From Maribacter hydrothermalis (lineage in GTDB: Bacteria > Bacteroidota > Bacteroidia > Flavobacteriales > Flavobacteriaceae): a DNA stretch of 64,000 bases. The DNA lies in NCBI RefSeq assembly GCF_001913155.1, contig NZ_CP018760.1:496001-560000 (forward strand), given 5' to 3'. The position numbers and the translations under genes were made by a program. The notes beneath the pieces were generated by a model that saw only the letters and a program-made list of their open reading frames with translations, had not been told where the DNA came from and ran no database searches. Positions 19,301 through 29,400 of this stretch are shown one piece after another; positions within the stretch are counted from its first letter, which is position 1, and each line of letters begins with the position of its first letter.

Positions 19301-20113
19301 GATTCGGAAGACGCCTTTCCGTTAGATGCTACTGAAAATACAGATACTGATGGTGATGGCCAAGGTGATAATACTGATACCGATGATGACAATGATGGTA
19401 TTCAAGATAGCGAAGATGAATTTCCTTTAGTGGGAATAGATACAGATGCTGATGGTATTCCTGATAATCTTGATACTGATGACGATAACGATGGTACGCC
19501 AGATACGGAGGACGCATTTCCTACCGACACAACTGAAACTTTAGATTCAGATTCAGATGGTATTGGCAACAATGCTGACCCAGATGACGATAACAATGGT
19601 ATTCCAGATGATCAGGAAGAATTACCTACCAATGAACTAGATACTGACAATGACGGTATACCAGATGCTTTAGACACAGATAATGATAATGATGGTACGC
19701 CAGATTCTGAAGATGCATTTCCTTTTAATTCGTTAGAAACATCTGATTTTGATGGAGACGGTATAGGTGATAATGCTGACGATGATGATGACAATGACGG
19801 AATTCAAGATAGCGAAGATGATTTCCCATTTAACAATGAGCCAAAAATTATAGCAGCAGAAGCTTTTACACCTAATGGTGATGGTATAAATGATAATTGG
19901 GTAATTCCAGGGCTTAATAACTACCCAAATAACACTGTAAAAGTCTACAATAAAACTGGGCGATTAGTTTTTGAAGCAAAAGGATACCAAAACAATTGGG
20001 GTGGTTTCTATAAGGATAACCGTGAACAACTTCCTTCTGGTTCGTACTTATATAGTATAACTCTAGGTAATGGAAAATCTCCTTTGCAAGGATGGATATT
20101 CATTAATTATTAA
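16358..20113 (+). CDS. T9SS type B secreted adhesin with SprB, cadherin-like and TSP3 repeats
   Basis: 1251 residues. Signal peptide 1-20 (NFYAQ). Residues about 21-375 hold several WE-x-VG / Y-x-Y modules resembling beta-propeller blades. Cadherin-like domains lie near 385-490 and 645-745 (ITYSLT, NAPNFE, IYEIQVTATDS). SprB-type repeats lie between (VQCRGENNGEINL, GGTAPYTYLWSNG). Residues about 756-1160 are twelve acidic thrombospondin type 3 units (DTDDDNDGTPDSEDAFP), predicted calcium-binding spacers. The C-terminus (AFTPNGDGINDNW ... GWIFINY) is the gliding-motility-associated CHU_C / type B sorting domain that directs T9SS export and surface attachment, usually needing a SprF partner. 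That partner follows 32 bases downstream. Likely a cell-surface adhesin. Confidence 0.92.
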   Translation: MKKTLLIISFFFCYLNFYAQQWEAVGPNDDLNSQGIAKTNLYNNAIVIGSDMTPYIAYADHDNGGKATVKKFNNGAWENVGLPGISLYNVSNLTLDIDANNIPYIFYSDYSMGGRATVQRFVNGSWEIVGTPGFSTGRVQSPTIKIHPNGTPYIVYDNYIGGNNFTISRFVNNTWEPVGITASIRSLSSTDLAFSSTGIPYLAYMNQNTGGREAVQRFVNNQWEPVGYSSQASGYAYEINIELTVNDVPYISYRDGGTSLPSVQKFNGQFWEFVGQNGFGSSGTIYSSLALTNDGTPYVAYKNGSIGGKLSIQRFKNNAWEPVAQLGISQYSIEWPTLKIANDGTLYTSYYSRTSNDYNNYNYYGFVKKYSENALPIFTNVSSIEIQENTTAITDVNTTDADGDTEGSGITYSLTNNNNGGIDNSLVAIDENTGVLAFENAPNFEIPTDNNTNNIYEIQVTATDSKGGTSSQNLEISISNINDLQLVINSVTNVQCRGENNGEINLTIAEGYPNYTIAWSMNGNSINSYNSYSANYNIISLYAGTISITVTDSNNHSTTEMVTITEPATAISIEATATLVSTASSYDGTIEVEITGGTAPYTYLWSNGNTTKDISGLGEGTYTIFVTDANNCQFNLPVTVIQNNPPEFTSVENVEISENQLSVLNLEIVDTEGETENNGIAYQLTTENGNGTDNNLFQLNTVSGELNFVNAPDFEDPTDENQDNIYDVQVVVTDSYGATNYLNLVVTVVNLENDFDEDGIEDSVDADDDNDGTPDSEDDFPLDSTENTDTDDDGQGNNADTDDDNDGTPDSEDAFPLDATEKTDADGDGTGDNTDTDDDNDGTPDSEDAFPFDSTEDKDTDGDGQGNNADTDDDNDGTPDSEDAFPLDATENTDTDGDGQGDNTDTDDDNDGIPDSEDEFPLVGIDTDADGIPDNSDTDDDNDGTLDLEDAFPTDPTENKDTDGDGQGNNADTDDDNDGSPDSEDAFPLDATENTDTDGDGQGDNTDTDDDNDGIQDSEDEFPLVGIDTDADGIPDNLDTDDDNDGTPDTEDAFPTDTTETLDSDSDGIGNNADPDDDNNGIPDDQEELPTNELDTDNDGIPDALDTDNDNDGTPDSEDAFPFNSLETSDFDGDGIGDNADDDDDNDGIQDSEDDFPFNNEPKIIAAEAFTPNGDGINDNWVIPGLNNYPNNTVKVYNKTGRLVFEAKGYQNNWGGFYKDNREQLPSGSYLYSITLGNGKSPLQGWIFINY
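18932..19536 (+). repeat. Tandem 306-bp duplication inside the TSP3 repeat region
   Basis: A block starting near 18932 recurs with a period of 306 bases (102 residues) from about 19238. For example GTTAGATGCTACTGAAAATA starts at 19015 and again at 19321, and the segment encoding EFPLVGIDTDADGIPD is present in both. The copies differ mostly at third positions. The duplication is in frame and extends the calcium-binding stalk. Confidence 0.8.
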
Positions 20114-20145
20114 TTCACCGAAAACAATCTTTTAAAAGCAAAAAC

Positions 20146-21060
20146 ATGAAATTCAATAAATATATAGTATTAGCGGCGTTATTATTTGTAACGACCATTA
20201 TCTTAGGGCAACAGGATCCCAATTATACTTTCTACAGATATAATATGAACTTAATTAACCCTGCTTATGCCGGGTCTCAAGATACTGTTGAAGGTTCTAC
20301 CACAGGTGGTGGTTCAGAAGTAGGAATGAATATTAAAAGCCAATGGGCCGGTATTGAAGGTGCTCCAGAAACTCAAAGCTTCTTTTTCGGTACTGGATTA
20401 GGCAATAATGTTGGATTAGGTCTTTCTATAATTAATGATAAAACCTTTATCGAAAATCAAACTTTTATTGGTGTAGATTTTTCATATCGACTTCAAATTG
20501 CTGAAAATACTAACTTGTTTTTGGGAATTAAGGCAGGTGCAAACTCTTATAGTGTAAATACAAGTGGTTTAACTACATATGGCATTGGAGCAGACCCTTC
20601 CTTAACTGGCTTAGAAGGTACCTTCTCCCCTAATGTTGGTGCTGGTGCATACTTAAAAGGTGATAAATATTATGTTTCTTTCTCCGTCCCTAAAATTCTT
20701 TCACAAAATCGTTTATCTCAAGAAAATGGCACTGCCCAATTAGGGAACAATAAAGTTCATATGTATTTATCTGCAGGATATGACATTAGTTTAAATAGCA
20801 CTCTAGTTTTTAAACCAAGTATAATGACCCGGTATATTGAAGCAACACCATTATCTTTAGATTTTACTGGAATGTTGTCATTTAATAATCGGTTTGATTT
20901 AGGAGCAGGGTATCGTTACGATGAAGGCATTAGTGCTTTAGCCATAATGAAGGTATCTAACTGGTTACAAATGGGTTATTCCTATGAATTTACATCTCAA
21001 AACCCTTTAACTTCTGGTAACATGGGTACACATGAGTTATTAATGAAATTAGCGCTGTAA
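20146..21060 (+). CDS. PorP/SprF-family T9SS outer-membrane protein
   Basis: 304 residues: signal peptide (ending ILGQ), then QDPNYTFYRYNMNLINPAYAGS, the hallmark PorP/SprF start, and a C-terminal beta-barrel ending HELLMKLAL. SprF-type proteins pair one to one with type B T9SS substrates and are needed for their export or anchoring. Being directly behind the CHU_C-tailed adhesin fits that role exactly. Transcription probably ends at the hairpin 21111-21139. Confidence 0.93.
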   Translation: MKFNKYIVLAALLFVTTIILGQQDPNYTFYRYNMNLINPAYAGSQDTVEGSTTGGGSEVGMNIKSQWAGIEGAPETQSFFFGTGLGNNVGLGLSIINDKTFIENQTFIGVDFSYRLQIAENTNLFLGIKAGANSYSVNTSGLTTYGIGADPSLTGLEGTFSPNVGAGAYLKGDKYYVSFSVPKILSQNRLSQENGTAQLGNNKVHMYLSAGYDISLNSTLVFKPSIMTRYIEATPLSLDFTGMLSFNNRFDLGAGYRYDEGISALAIMKVSNWLQMGYSYEFTSQNPLTSGNMGTHELLMKLAL

Positions 21061-21110
21061 TTATATCCACTATAAAAGATAAATAACAAACAGTAATACC
21101 TATTTTAATT

Positions 21111-21139
21111 AAGCATCACACTTAAAAAATGTGATGCTT
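21111..21139 (+). terminator. Terminator of the adhesin-sprF operon
   Basis: AAGCATCACA (21111-21120) pairs perfectly with TGTGATGCTT (21130-21139) around a 9-base loop, followed by TATTTATTT. Confidence 0.85.
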
Positions 21140-21715
21140 TATTTATTTACCCTTTAAAAGGTATTCAAATTGTTTAATATCTTATAAGGTTAAAGTCAAA
21201 CAAAACACCAATTTCTTGACACCAATTAGAATCTTGTTTTTATAATTAAATATGCTTGTATTCATTTAACCATATTATCAGCATATGTAAGATGAAATAA
21301 TATTAACTTTCTAGTCAATAAATTATCCTGAACTAATGAACTCAAGGTTATAATGTGTTTTTAAATTATGTGAATTCTAAAATAAACACTTCAAATTGAT
21401 AACCCATACAAGTTTAGTTGTAACAAACAAAGATGATATTGACTTATATCATAATTAAAACATGAGATAAGTCATTTTTAAGCAATACAACCCTTACTAT
21501 TTTTGCCGCTTCAAAATAATACTGAGGTTTACCTTTTCACTTTTAATAATCTGATAAAAAGACGATAAAAATTAAATAAGTAGAATTATATGAGAACACA
21601 TCTATTTTACGACTTAATAATTATCAATTTCAATCTAAAGTGTCAGATTTTTACTTTGTAAGCCTTTATCCGCAAAGAATCCTATAAATTTGTTAAACAA
21701 CAATCCCTTCTACAC
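21140..21715 (+). promoter_or_regulatory. Non-coding region upstream of pta with a -7 box at 21498-21505
   Basis: No credible gene in 576 bases. TATTTTTG at 21498-21505 is an exact TAnnTTTG box and would give a leader of about 200 bases. A second, imperfect candidate (TACTTTG) lies near 21652, closer to the GTG start. The long leader might hold regulation, but I see no clear hairpin switch. Confidence 0.4.
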
Positions 21716-23809
21716 GTGAGTAAAGCTATCTATATTGTTACTACAGAACCTAATAGTGGAAAATCAATTGTATCACTTGGTCTTATGCAACTTCTTTTAG
21801 GCAAAACAGCAAAAGTAGGCTATTTTAGACCTATTATAGACGATGTCCCAAATGGTAAAACCGATAACCATATTGATACGGTTCTAAGCTACTTCAATGT
21901 AGATATGAAACCAGAAGAGGCATATGCATATACTCGTAGCCAAGTGGTACAACTAAAAAACAAAGACAAGGATGATGAAATTGTAGGTCATATTATTCAC
22001 AAGTATAAAACTATTGAAAATAAGTTTGATTTTGTTTTAGTTGAAGGAACCGATTTTTCTGGAGAAGGTGCTATTATTGAATGGGACATAAATGTGCTTA
22101 TTGCCAAAAACTTAGGTATACCAGCAGTAATTTTGGCAAGTGGAAAGAATAAAACTTTAGATGAGTTAGTAGGCAATCTTTATATGGCATACGACTCATT
22201 TAAAGAGAAAGGGGTTGAAGTTCTTCTTATAGTTGCGAACAAAGTACAACCTGAGAATATAAAGATTGTATATAACGGTTTAAAAGAAAAACTACCAAAT
22301 GATGTTTTGGTCGGTGCAATACCCTTAAACACAGTTTTAGGTAGCCCCACATTAAAGGAAATTGCACAAGAGCTAGATGCAAAAGTACTTTTTGGTGAAA
22401 ATCATATAAACAATCAAGTAGGGAGCTTTAGTGTAGGCGCCATGCAATTACGTAATTACTTGACTCACTTAAAAAGTGATAGCCTCGTAATAACCCCTGG
22501 AGATCGTGCCGACATTATTTTAGGGGCTTTACAAGCTAATATATCAACAAATTACCCTAACCTTTCTGGTATTGTCTTAACTGGTGGATTATTACCTGAA
22601 GATTCTATTATTAAACTTATAGAAGGACTTTCCGATATTATTCCTATACTATCGGTTGCTAATGGCACATTCTTCGTTACTAACAAAATTGGTACGATTA
22701 GACCACGTATTTACGCCGAAAACAAAGAGAAAATACAAACCTCTATTCAAGAATTTGAAAAACATATTCCTACAAAAGAACTGGCTGAAAGGTTAATTAC
22801 TTTTAAAGCTAAGGGTATAACCCCTAGAATGTTTCAATATAATCTACTGCAAAAAGCTAAATCCTCGAAAAAACACATTGTATTACCCGAAGGGTTAGAT
22901 GAACGTATTCTACTAGCTACGAAAAAACTAATTGACTCCGGTGCCGTTTATATTACCCTTTTAGGAAATAGAGAACAAATTATTGCCAAAATAACCGAAT
23001 TGGATATCGATTTGGATATCAATGAAATCAATATCATAAATCCGACAGAATCTGACCAATTTTTGGATTATGCCACTACCTTATTTGAATTGCGTAAACA
23101 TAAAAACGTGAATTTGGCCATGGCCAAAGATTTAATGGAAGATGTTTCTTATTACGGTACAATGATGGTGCATAAAGGACATGCGGACGGTATGGTTTCT
23201 GGCGCAATACATACTACACAACATACAATACGACCTGCCTTACAATTTATTAAAACAAGGCCAGACGTATCTATAGTATCTTCTATCTTTTTTATGTGTT
23301 TACCAAACAGAGTTACTGTTTTTGGGGATTGCGCCATTAATCCCAACCCAAATTCCGAGCAGTTATCAGAAATAGCTATTTCTTCTGCTGCTACAAGTGC
23401 TGCTTTTGGTATTGAACCAAAAATAGCTATGCTTTCTTATTCATCTGGAGCTTCTGGTGTGGGTGAAGATGTTGATAGGGTTCGAAAAGCAACCGAAATC
23501 ATTAAAGAAAAAAGACCTGACCTAAAAGTTGAAGGTCCTATACAATATGATGCCGCTGTAGATGCTAAAGTAGGACTCAGTAAACTACCCGATTCCGAAG
23601 TAGCAGGGCAAGCTAGTGTGTTTATATTTCCTGATTTAAATACAGGTAACAATACTTATAAAGCCGTACAAAGAGAAACCGGTGCCCTAGCCATAGGACC
23701 AATGTTACAAGGATTAAACAAACCAGTTAACGATTTAAGTCGTGGCTGTACGGTCGATGATATATTTAACACTGTAATAATAACCGCTATCCAAGCACAG
23801 GGATTTTAA
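21716..23809 (+). CDS. pta: Phosphate acetyltransferase
   Basis: 697 residues, the long two-part form. The N-terminal half is a P-loop/DRTGG regulatory region (TTEPNSGKSIVSLGLM; PGDRADIILGAL). The C-terminal 325 residues are the PTA_PTB catalytic domain (LPEGLDERIL, SYSSGASGVGEDVDRVR, VAGQASVFIFPDLNTGN). GTG start, chosen because SKAIYIVTTEPNSGK is the family N-terminus. It interconverts acetyl-CoA and acetyl phosphate. ackA starts 10 bases after its stop, so the pair forms the acetate overflow/assimilation module. Confidence 0.96.
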   Translation: MSKAIYIVTTEPNSGKSIVSLGLMQLLLGKTAKVGYFRPIIDDVPNGKTDNHIDTVLSYFNVDMKPEEAYAYTRSQVVQLKNKDKDDEIVGHIIHKYKTIENKFDFVLVEGTDFSGEGAIIEWDINVLIAKNLGIPAVILASGKNKTLDELVGNLYMAYDSFKEKGVEVLLIVANKVQPENIKIVYNGLKEKLPNDVLVGAIPLNTVLGSPTLKEIAQELDAKVLFGENHINNQVGSFSVGAMQLRNYLTHLKSDSLVITPGDRADIILGALQANISTNYPNLSGIVLTGGLLPEDSIIKLIEGLSDIIPILSVANGTFFVTNKIGTIRPRIYAENKEKIQTSIQEFEKHIPTKELAERLITFKAKGITPRMFQYNLLQKAKSSKKHIVLPEGLDERILLATKKLIDSGAVYITLLGNREQIIAKITELDIDLDINEINIINPTESDQFLDYATTLFELRKHKNVNLAMAKDLMEDVSYYGTMMVHKGHADGMVSGAIHTTQHTIRPALQFIKTRPDVSIVSSIFFMCLPNRVTVFGDCAINPNPNSEQLSEIAISSAATSAAFGIEPKIAMLSYSSGASGVGEDVDRVRKATEIIKEKRPDLKVEGPIQYDAAVDAKVGLSKLPDSEVAGQASVFIFPDLNTGNNTYKAVQRETGALAIGPMLQGLNKPVNDLSRGCTVDDIFNTVIITAIQAQGF

Positions 23810-23819
23810 ACTCATTTTC

Positions 23820-25004
23820 ATGAATATTTTAATTATTAATTCTGGCAGTTCATCCATAAAATATCAGCTTATAGAAATGCCTTCTACCAAGGTTATTTGT
23901 GTTGGATCTATAGAACGCATTGGTAGTTCAGATGCAATATCCACCTATAGAACAGATACAAATAAAGTTGAAAAAATTTATGAAATAGCAAGCCATAAAA
24001 AAGGATTAGAAAAAATTACTTCACTTTTATTAGATGTTAATATTGGCGTGCTAAATAGTACAGATGATATTGATGCTATAGGACATCGGGTGGTTCATGG
24101 TGGTAGTAATTTTACAAAAACTACCTTAATAAACGATGAAGTTAAAAATAAGATAAAATTTCTTTCCTCTTTAGCACCATTACACAATCCCGCAAATTTA
24201 GAAGGTATACTAATGGCAGAGGAAATATTCGATTCTGCTAAACAAATAGCTGTTTTTGATACGGCATTTCATGGTACTGTACCTGTTAAAGCTAAAAAAT
24301 ATGCTATTCCTAACGAGTTATACAATGAAAAAGGAATTCAAGCGTATGGTTTTCATGGTACTAGTCATAAGTATGTATCGGAAAAAGCAAATGCATATTT
24401 ACAAAAGAAAAGTACCAATCTTATTTCAGTTCACTTAGGAAACGGATGTAGCATTACAGCTATTAAAGATGGCAAAAGTATTGACCACAGTATGGGCTTT
24501 ACACCGGCAAATGGACTAATAATGGGCACTAGAAGTGGAGATATCGACCACTCTGTTATTTTTTATTTGGTGAATACTTTAGGTTATAATTTAAATGAAG
24601 TTAACGAGCTGCTGAACAAAAAAAGTGGAATGCTGGGACTTACCGGTTTCAATGATCTTCGCGATATTGAAAGAGAAGCTACTAAAGGTAATACCAATTG
24701 TATTTTAGCTTTGGAAATGAATGCTTATCGAATTAAAAAATTTATTGGATCCTACACTGCTGCAATGAACGGACTTGATGCCATTATATTTACCGCAGGT
24801 ATTGGCGAGAATTCTAGTTTCATGCGTCAACTGGTATGTAAGGATATGGAATATTTCAATATTCATTTAGATGATTCTAAAAATGACTTAAGAGCATCGA
24901 ACTTACGTGAAATAAATACAAAAGACTCAGCAGTCAAAATCTTGGTGATACCTACTAATGAAGAATTAGAAATTGCTAACCAAGTTTATGAATTACTTGC
25001 CTAG
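23820..25004 (+). CDS. ackA: Acetate kinase
   Basis: 394 residues, full length. Motifs of the family: NSGSSSIKYQL at the N-terminus, GHRVVHGG, FDTAFHGTVP, HLGNGCSITAIKDG, TRSGDIDHS and GIGENSSFMR. It makes ATP and acetate from acetyl phosphate. It is co-transcribed with pta. The transcript ends in the long palindrome at 25047-25092. Confidence 0.97.
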   Translation: MNILIINSGSSSIKYQLIEMPSTKVICVGSIERIGSSDAISTYRTDTNKVEKIYEIASHKKGLEKITSLLLDVNIGVLNSTDDIDAIGHRVVHGGSNFTKTTLINDEVKNKIKFLSSLAPLHNPANLEGILMAEEIFDSAKQIAVFDTAFHGTVPVKAKKYAIPNELYNEKGIQAYGFHGTSHKYVSEKANAYLQKKSTNLISVHLGNGCSITAIKDGKSIDHSMGFTPANGLIMGTRSGDIDHSVIFYLVNTLGYNLNEVNELLNKKSGMLGLTGFNDLRDIEREATKGNTNCILALEMNAYRIKKFIGSYTAAMNGLDAIIFTAGIGENSSFMRQLVCKDMEYFNIHLDDSKNDLRASNLREINTKDSAVKILVIPTNEELEIANQVYELLA

Positions 25005-25046
25005 TCGATATATAATATTATATATACAAATCCATTAAATTAATAG

Positions 25047-25092
25047 AGTCTGGTGTTTATACAAGCAAATTTGCTTGTATAAACACCAGACT
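25047..25092. terminator. Perfect 46-bp palindrome, bidirectional terminator
   Basis: The left arm 25047-25069 is the exact reverse complement of the right arm 25070-25092, with no spacer. It is followed by TTTAATTTT on the plus strand and by an A/T-rich flank for minus-strand transcripts. It lies between convergent ackA and tolC and probably terminates both. Confidence 0.85.
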
Positions 25093-25116
25093 TTAATTTT
25101 GAAATAGGAAAATGAT

Positions 25117-26421
25117 TTAAATATCCAATTCTCCGGATAATTGCCTTAGAATTATCTCTGACAATTTTGCTTGAAATTTAGCATTACTAAACCTCACCTT
25201 TGCATTAATGTAATTTAATTGAGCTGTTCTAAATTCAATAGTAGGAATTGTTCCTATTCTAAATTTTTCAACAGTAATATCTAAATTTTCTTTGGCTATC
25301 GCCTCGTTATTTCCTTCTAACTCTATAAGGCTAATATTGGTTAAATAGGTTTGATAGGAAGTTCCAACCATTGATAATAGCTGTTGTTCTTGTTCTTCAA
25401 TAGCTATTGTTGCATTTTGTACTTCTAACTTACCTATCTTTTCATTTCTATTTTGATTAAAACCATCAAACAAATTTAAGGTTGCTCCAAAACCATAACT
25501 AAATCCATTTGATTCTGAACTGGTTGTAAAACCAAGACTAGATTCTGAGCTGCCAAAATTATAACCAGTTGTTGCATAAATAGTTGGGTACCTACCTGCT
25601 TTAATCTGTTTTAACTCTAACTCACTTATTCTTTTACTTATTCGTTGAGCATTTAATTGTGGATTGTTAGTTACTATTGATGTTTCCAAATTTGGTAACA
25701 ACAAACTTTCGTCTACAAATATTTCTGGTACAGCTTTAAATTCAGTTTTTAGATTTCGGGCCAATTGCCTATTTAGTTCGATTTTTGTATTGGCATATAA
25801 TTCTTTTTGTCGTTGCATTAAGGTTTGATCCGTATTCAAATCAACCTTAGCATTTAACACCTCAAGCTTTGAAGCCTTACCAATGGAAAATCGGTTTTGC
25901 GCTAATTCGACTCTTTGTTTGGATATTATTATAGTGCTATCTAAAGCGGACAATTGTTGTTGTTGCTGTACTAAGTCATAATAAGTAATCATCACCTCAC
26001 CAACTTTGGTAAGTATCACCTGTTTTAGTTCTTCTTCGCCTAAATTTTTATTTTGTTTTAATTGCTCGAAATTGGCGAACATACTTAAACCGTCAAATAA
26101 AGTCCAATTTAAGGCTGCTCCATAATTTAGACTATTATTCTTAGCATTGTCTCGTTCTACTTGCGATCCGTCTGATCTAGTTTGAGATAAACTTTGAATG
26201 CTATTGGCATCAACAATACTTGCTTCAATGCTTGGCAGCATACCTGCAAAACCTGGACTCACAGATAACGAGTCGATTTTTAAACTATTACCTGCCGTAA
26301 TTATTTGATAATTATTAGCTACCGCAATCTTAACAGCATCTTGTATGGTAAGTAATTCTTGACCAAAACAATTGAATACAGTTAAACATAAAGCGATGGT
26401 GGTATATTTTAGGTTATTCAT
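25117..26421 (-). CDS. TolC-family outer-membrane efflux channel
   Basis: About 434 residues from the ATG at 26421 (MNNLKYTTIAL); an ATG five codons earlier would overlap the permease stop. Signal peptide ending NCFGQ. Two repeated outer-membrane efflux halves follow, each with long coiled-coil helices (QNRFSIGKASKLEVLNAK near 180, VEKFRIGTIPTIEFRTAQLN near 390). It forms the channel through which the RND pump upstream expels its substrate. Last gene of the operon adaptor-permease-channel. Confidence 0.92.
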   Translation of the reverse strand: MNNLKYTTIALCLTVFNCFGQELLTIQDAVKIAVANNYQIITAGNSLKIDSLSVSPGFAGMLPSIEASIVDANSIQSLSQTRSDGSQVERDNAKNNSLNYGAALNWTLFDGLSMFANFEQLKQNKNLGEEELKQVILTKVGEVMITYYDLVQQQQQLSALDSTIIISKQRVELAQNRFSIGKASKLEVLNAKVDLNTDQTLMQRQKELYANTKIELNRQLARNLKTEFKAVPEIFVDESLLLPNLETSIVTNNPQLNAQRISKRISELELKQIKAGRYPTIYATTGYNFGSSESSLGFTTSSESNGFSYGFGATLNLFDGFNQNRNEKIGKLEVQNATIAIEEQEQQLLSMVGTSYQTYLTNISLIELEGNNEAIAKENLDITVEKFRIGTIPTIEFRTAQLNYINAKVRFSNAKFQAKLSEIILRQLSGELDI

Positions 26422-26422
26422 T

Positions 26423-29400
26423 TTAATAGGTTTCAAGCGCTTTAAATTCTGGTCTTTCTACTTTTTCCCTGGACCACAACATATAAAGTGCAGGTATGAC
26501 AAATAAGGTTAACATTAATGAGAACATAGTACCTCCAATTATAACTACACCCATACCTATTCTACTTGTTGATGCGGCCCCAAGTGATAATGCAATAGGT
26601 AATGCCCCTAATGCTATAGTTAAACTTGTCATTAAAATTGGCCGTAATCTAGATTCTGATGCCTGTAAAATAGCATCTCTTTTTTCAAGTCCCTGCTCTC
26701 GTAATTGGTTTGCAAATTCTACAATTAAAATTCCGTTTTTAGTAACTAGACCTATAAGCATTATAGTGCCTATTTGACTGAAAATATTCCAAGATTGGCC
26801 AAATAACCATAGGGAAAATAAGGCTCCCGCTACCGCCATTGGTACAGTTAAAATAATAATAAATGGATCTATAAAACTTTCAAATTGTGCTGCTAGTATC
26901 AAGAAAATTAATAGTAATGCTAGACCAAAGGCAAATAAGGTATTTGAACCACTTTCTACAAAATCTCTAGATTCACCTCCCAAATCCGTTGTAAAAGATT
27001 CATCCAAGACTTTCTCCTTAATACGCTCCATTGCCTCTATACCATCATTAATCGTTTTACCTGGTGCCAAGTTAGCAAATACCGTAGCCGCCATAAATCT
27101 ATTATTATGGTAAAGTTGGGGCGGACTACTATGTTCCGATGTTTGAACTAAATTGTCCAATTGAATTAATAACCCGTCTTTATTTTTCACAAATATGGAT
27201 GTTAAATCCATTGGAGCATCCCTATCTTCCTTATCAAATTGACCAATGACTTGATACTGTTTTCCGTTCATTAAGAAATATCCAAATCTTTGACCACTTA
27301 ATGATAATTGTAATGTTTGGGCAACATCCCTAACAGAAACACCTAAAGTCTCTGCTTTTTCACGGTCTATGGTTACATAGATTTCTGGTTTATTAAACTT
27401 TAAGTTTACATCTACGAACGAAAACGTTTCATCATTTTCTGCTTCGGCCATAAAAACTGGTATACTCTCTTCTAACTTTTTAAAATTTTGTGCCTGAATT
27501 ATAAATTGAATTGGCGGTCCTCCCCTTCTATTTACAGAAATTGTAGGTCGTTCAGATACGTTAGACTTGCCGCCGACATAAGCCTTTGCCCATACCCCCA
27601 AATCATTTGCAATTTCATTTTGAGAACGCTCTCGTTCACTTGGGTCCACCAAAGCTATATTTGCCCTACCACTATTTACCGATGAAGACCCAAAACCTGG
27701 CGAAGTAAGTACTAAACTAACTTTTTTCTCGGGTATAGAATCATTTATCAATTCAGTTATATCCGTCATTAAACGGTCCATATACTCATAAGATGATCCC
27801 TCTGGAGCATCTACGCTTAAACGAATAAAACTTCGATCATCGTAAGGTGCGGTTTCTTTAGGAAGCAATATATAAAAGAGCGCAATTATGCCCAAACAGC
27901 CAATTAAAATAGGAAAACTCATCCATTTTCTTTTCATGAAAACACGTAATGATTCTGCATACGAGTGATTCATCTTCAAAAAATACTTCTCTGTTACTTG
28001 ATAAAATTTTGATCGCTTTTGCTTACCGGGTTTAATAAGGTATGCATTTAACATAGGTGTTAATGATAGCGATACAAAAGCTGATATGAGCACAGCGGCG
28101 CCCAATACGACTCCGAATTCGCGAAATAGCCTGCCTACAAAACCTTCTAAGAATATTACAGGTAAGAATACAGCAGCCAAGGTTACCGAAATAGATATTA
28201 CTGCAAAGAATATTTCGTTAGAACCTTTTATTGCGGCTTCAATAGGGCTCATGCCCTCTTCCACCTTTTTATAGATATTTTCGGTAACTACAATACCATC
28301 ATCTACCACTAAACCGGTAGCCAGCACAATGGCAAGTAGTGTTAATACATTAATTGAATACCCAAAAAGCCACATCACAAAAAAGGTAGCAATTAAAGAA
28401 ACAGGAATATCTATTAACGGCCTCATAGCCATAGACCAGTTTCTAAAAAATAGAAAAATTACAAGGATTACTAATACTATTGAAATAAGCAATGTTTCTG
28501 CTACCTCTGTTACCGCTCTTCTTACAAATATGGTATCATCAATAACTACATTTAATTTAAAGCCCTCGGGCAAATCCTTCTTAAGCTTTTCGTACTCCTC
28601 ATAAAATGCATCGGCAATTTCTAGGTAGTTCGTGCCTGGTTGGGGAATAACCGCTGTTGCGACCATGGGTTGACCAGAATCACTCATTTTGGTTTCCATA
28701 TTCTCCCCTTCTAAAGTAGCTTTACCAATATCACTTAACCTAACCAGTCTTTCATTATCTGCCATGATAATGATATTGTTAAACTGTTCTTCGGTATTTA
28801 GGTTTCCTATTGTCTTTACGGTTAATTCTGTATTATCTCCTGTTAGTTTCCCTGACGGAAGTTCCACATTCTGCGCCAATAATGCATTTTGTACATCTGC
28901 TACTGTAAGACCGTACGAAGAAAGCTTTAAAGGATCTATCCAAAGCCTCATAGCATACCTACGTTGTCCCCAAATTTGTACACTACTAACCCCTGGTATG
29001 GTCTCTATTCTTTGTGCTATAACATTTTCTGCATAATCCGATAGTTCCAAAATATTCTTACCATCACTTTGTACGGTCATGGATAGGATTCTTTGTGCAT
29101 CTGCATCGGATTTAGAAACTACTGGTGGCGCGTCTAAATCATCAGGAAGACTCCTAACGGCTTGTGAAACCTTATCCCTTACGTCATTAGCTGCATCCTC
29201 CAAGTTTTTATCTAAATTAAACTCAATACTTATGGAGCTAGAACCTTGTACACTAGAAGATGTAATATTACGTATACCGTCAATGGAGTTTATCGCTTTT
29301 TCTAATGGTTCCGTAATCTGTGATTCAATTATATCTGCATTAGCTCCTGAATAGTTGGTACGTACAGATACTTGCGCTGGATCTATGGAAGGGAATTCCC

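Noticed and set aside
18577..19794. Long serine/proline-rich or His/Tyr-rich reading frames on the minus strand opposite the adhesin stalk
   Set aside because: They are mirror images of the repetitive Asp-rich codons of the TSP3 region, have no start context, and appear in two frames at once; coding is clearly on the plus strand.
18640..19840. CRISPR-like regular repeats
   Set aside because: The periodicity is that of in-frame DxDxDNDG protein repeats with third-position variation; there are no conserved direct repeats separated by unique spacers and no cas genes.
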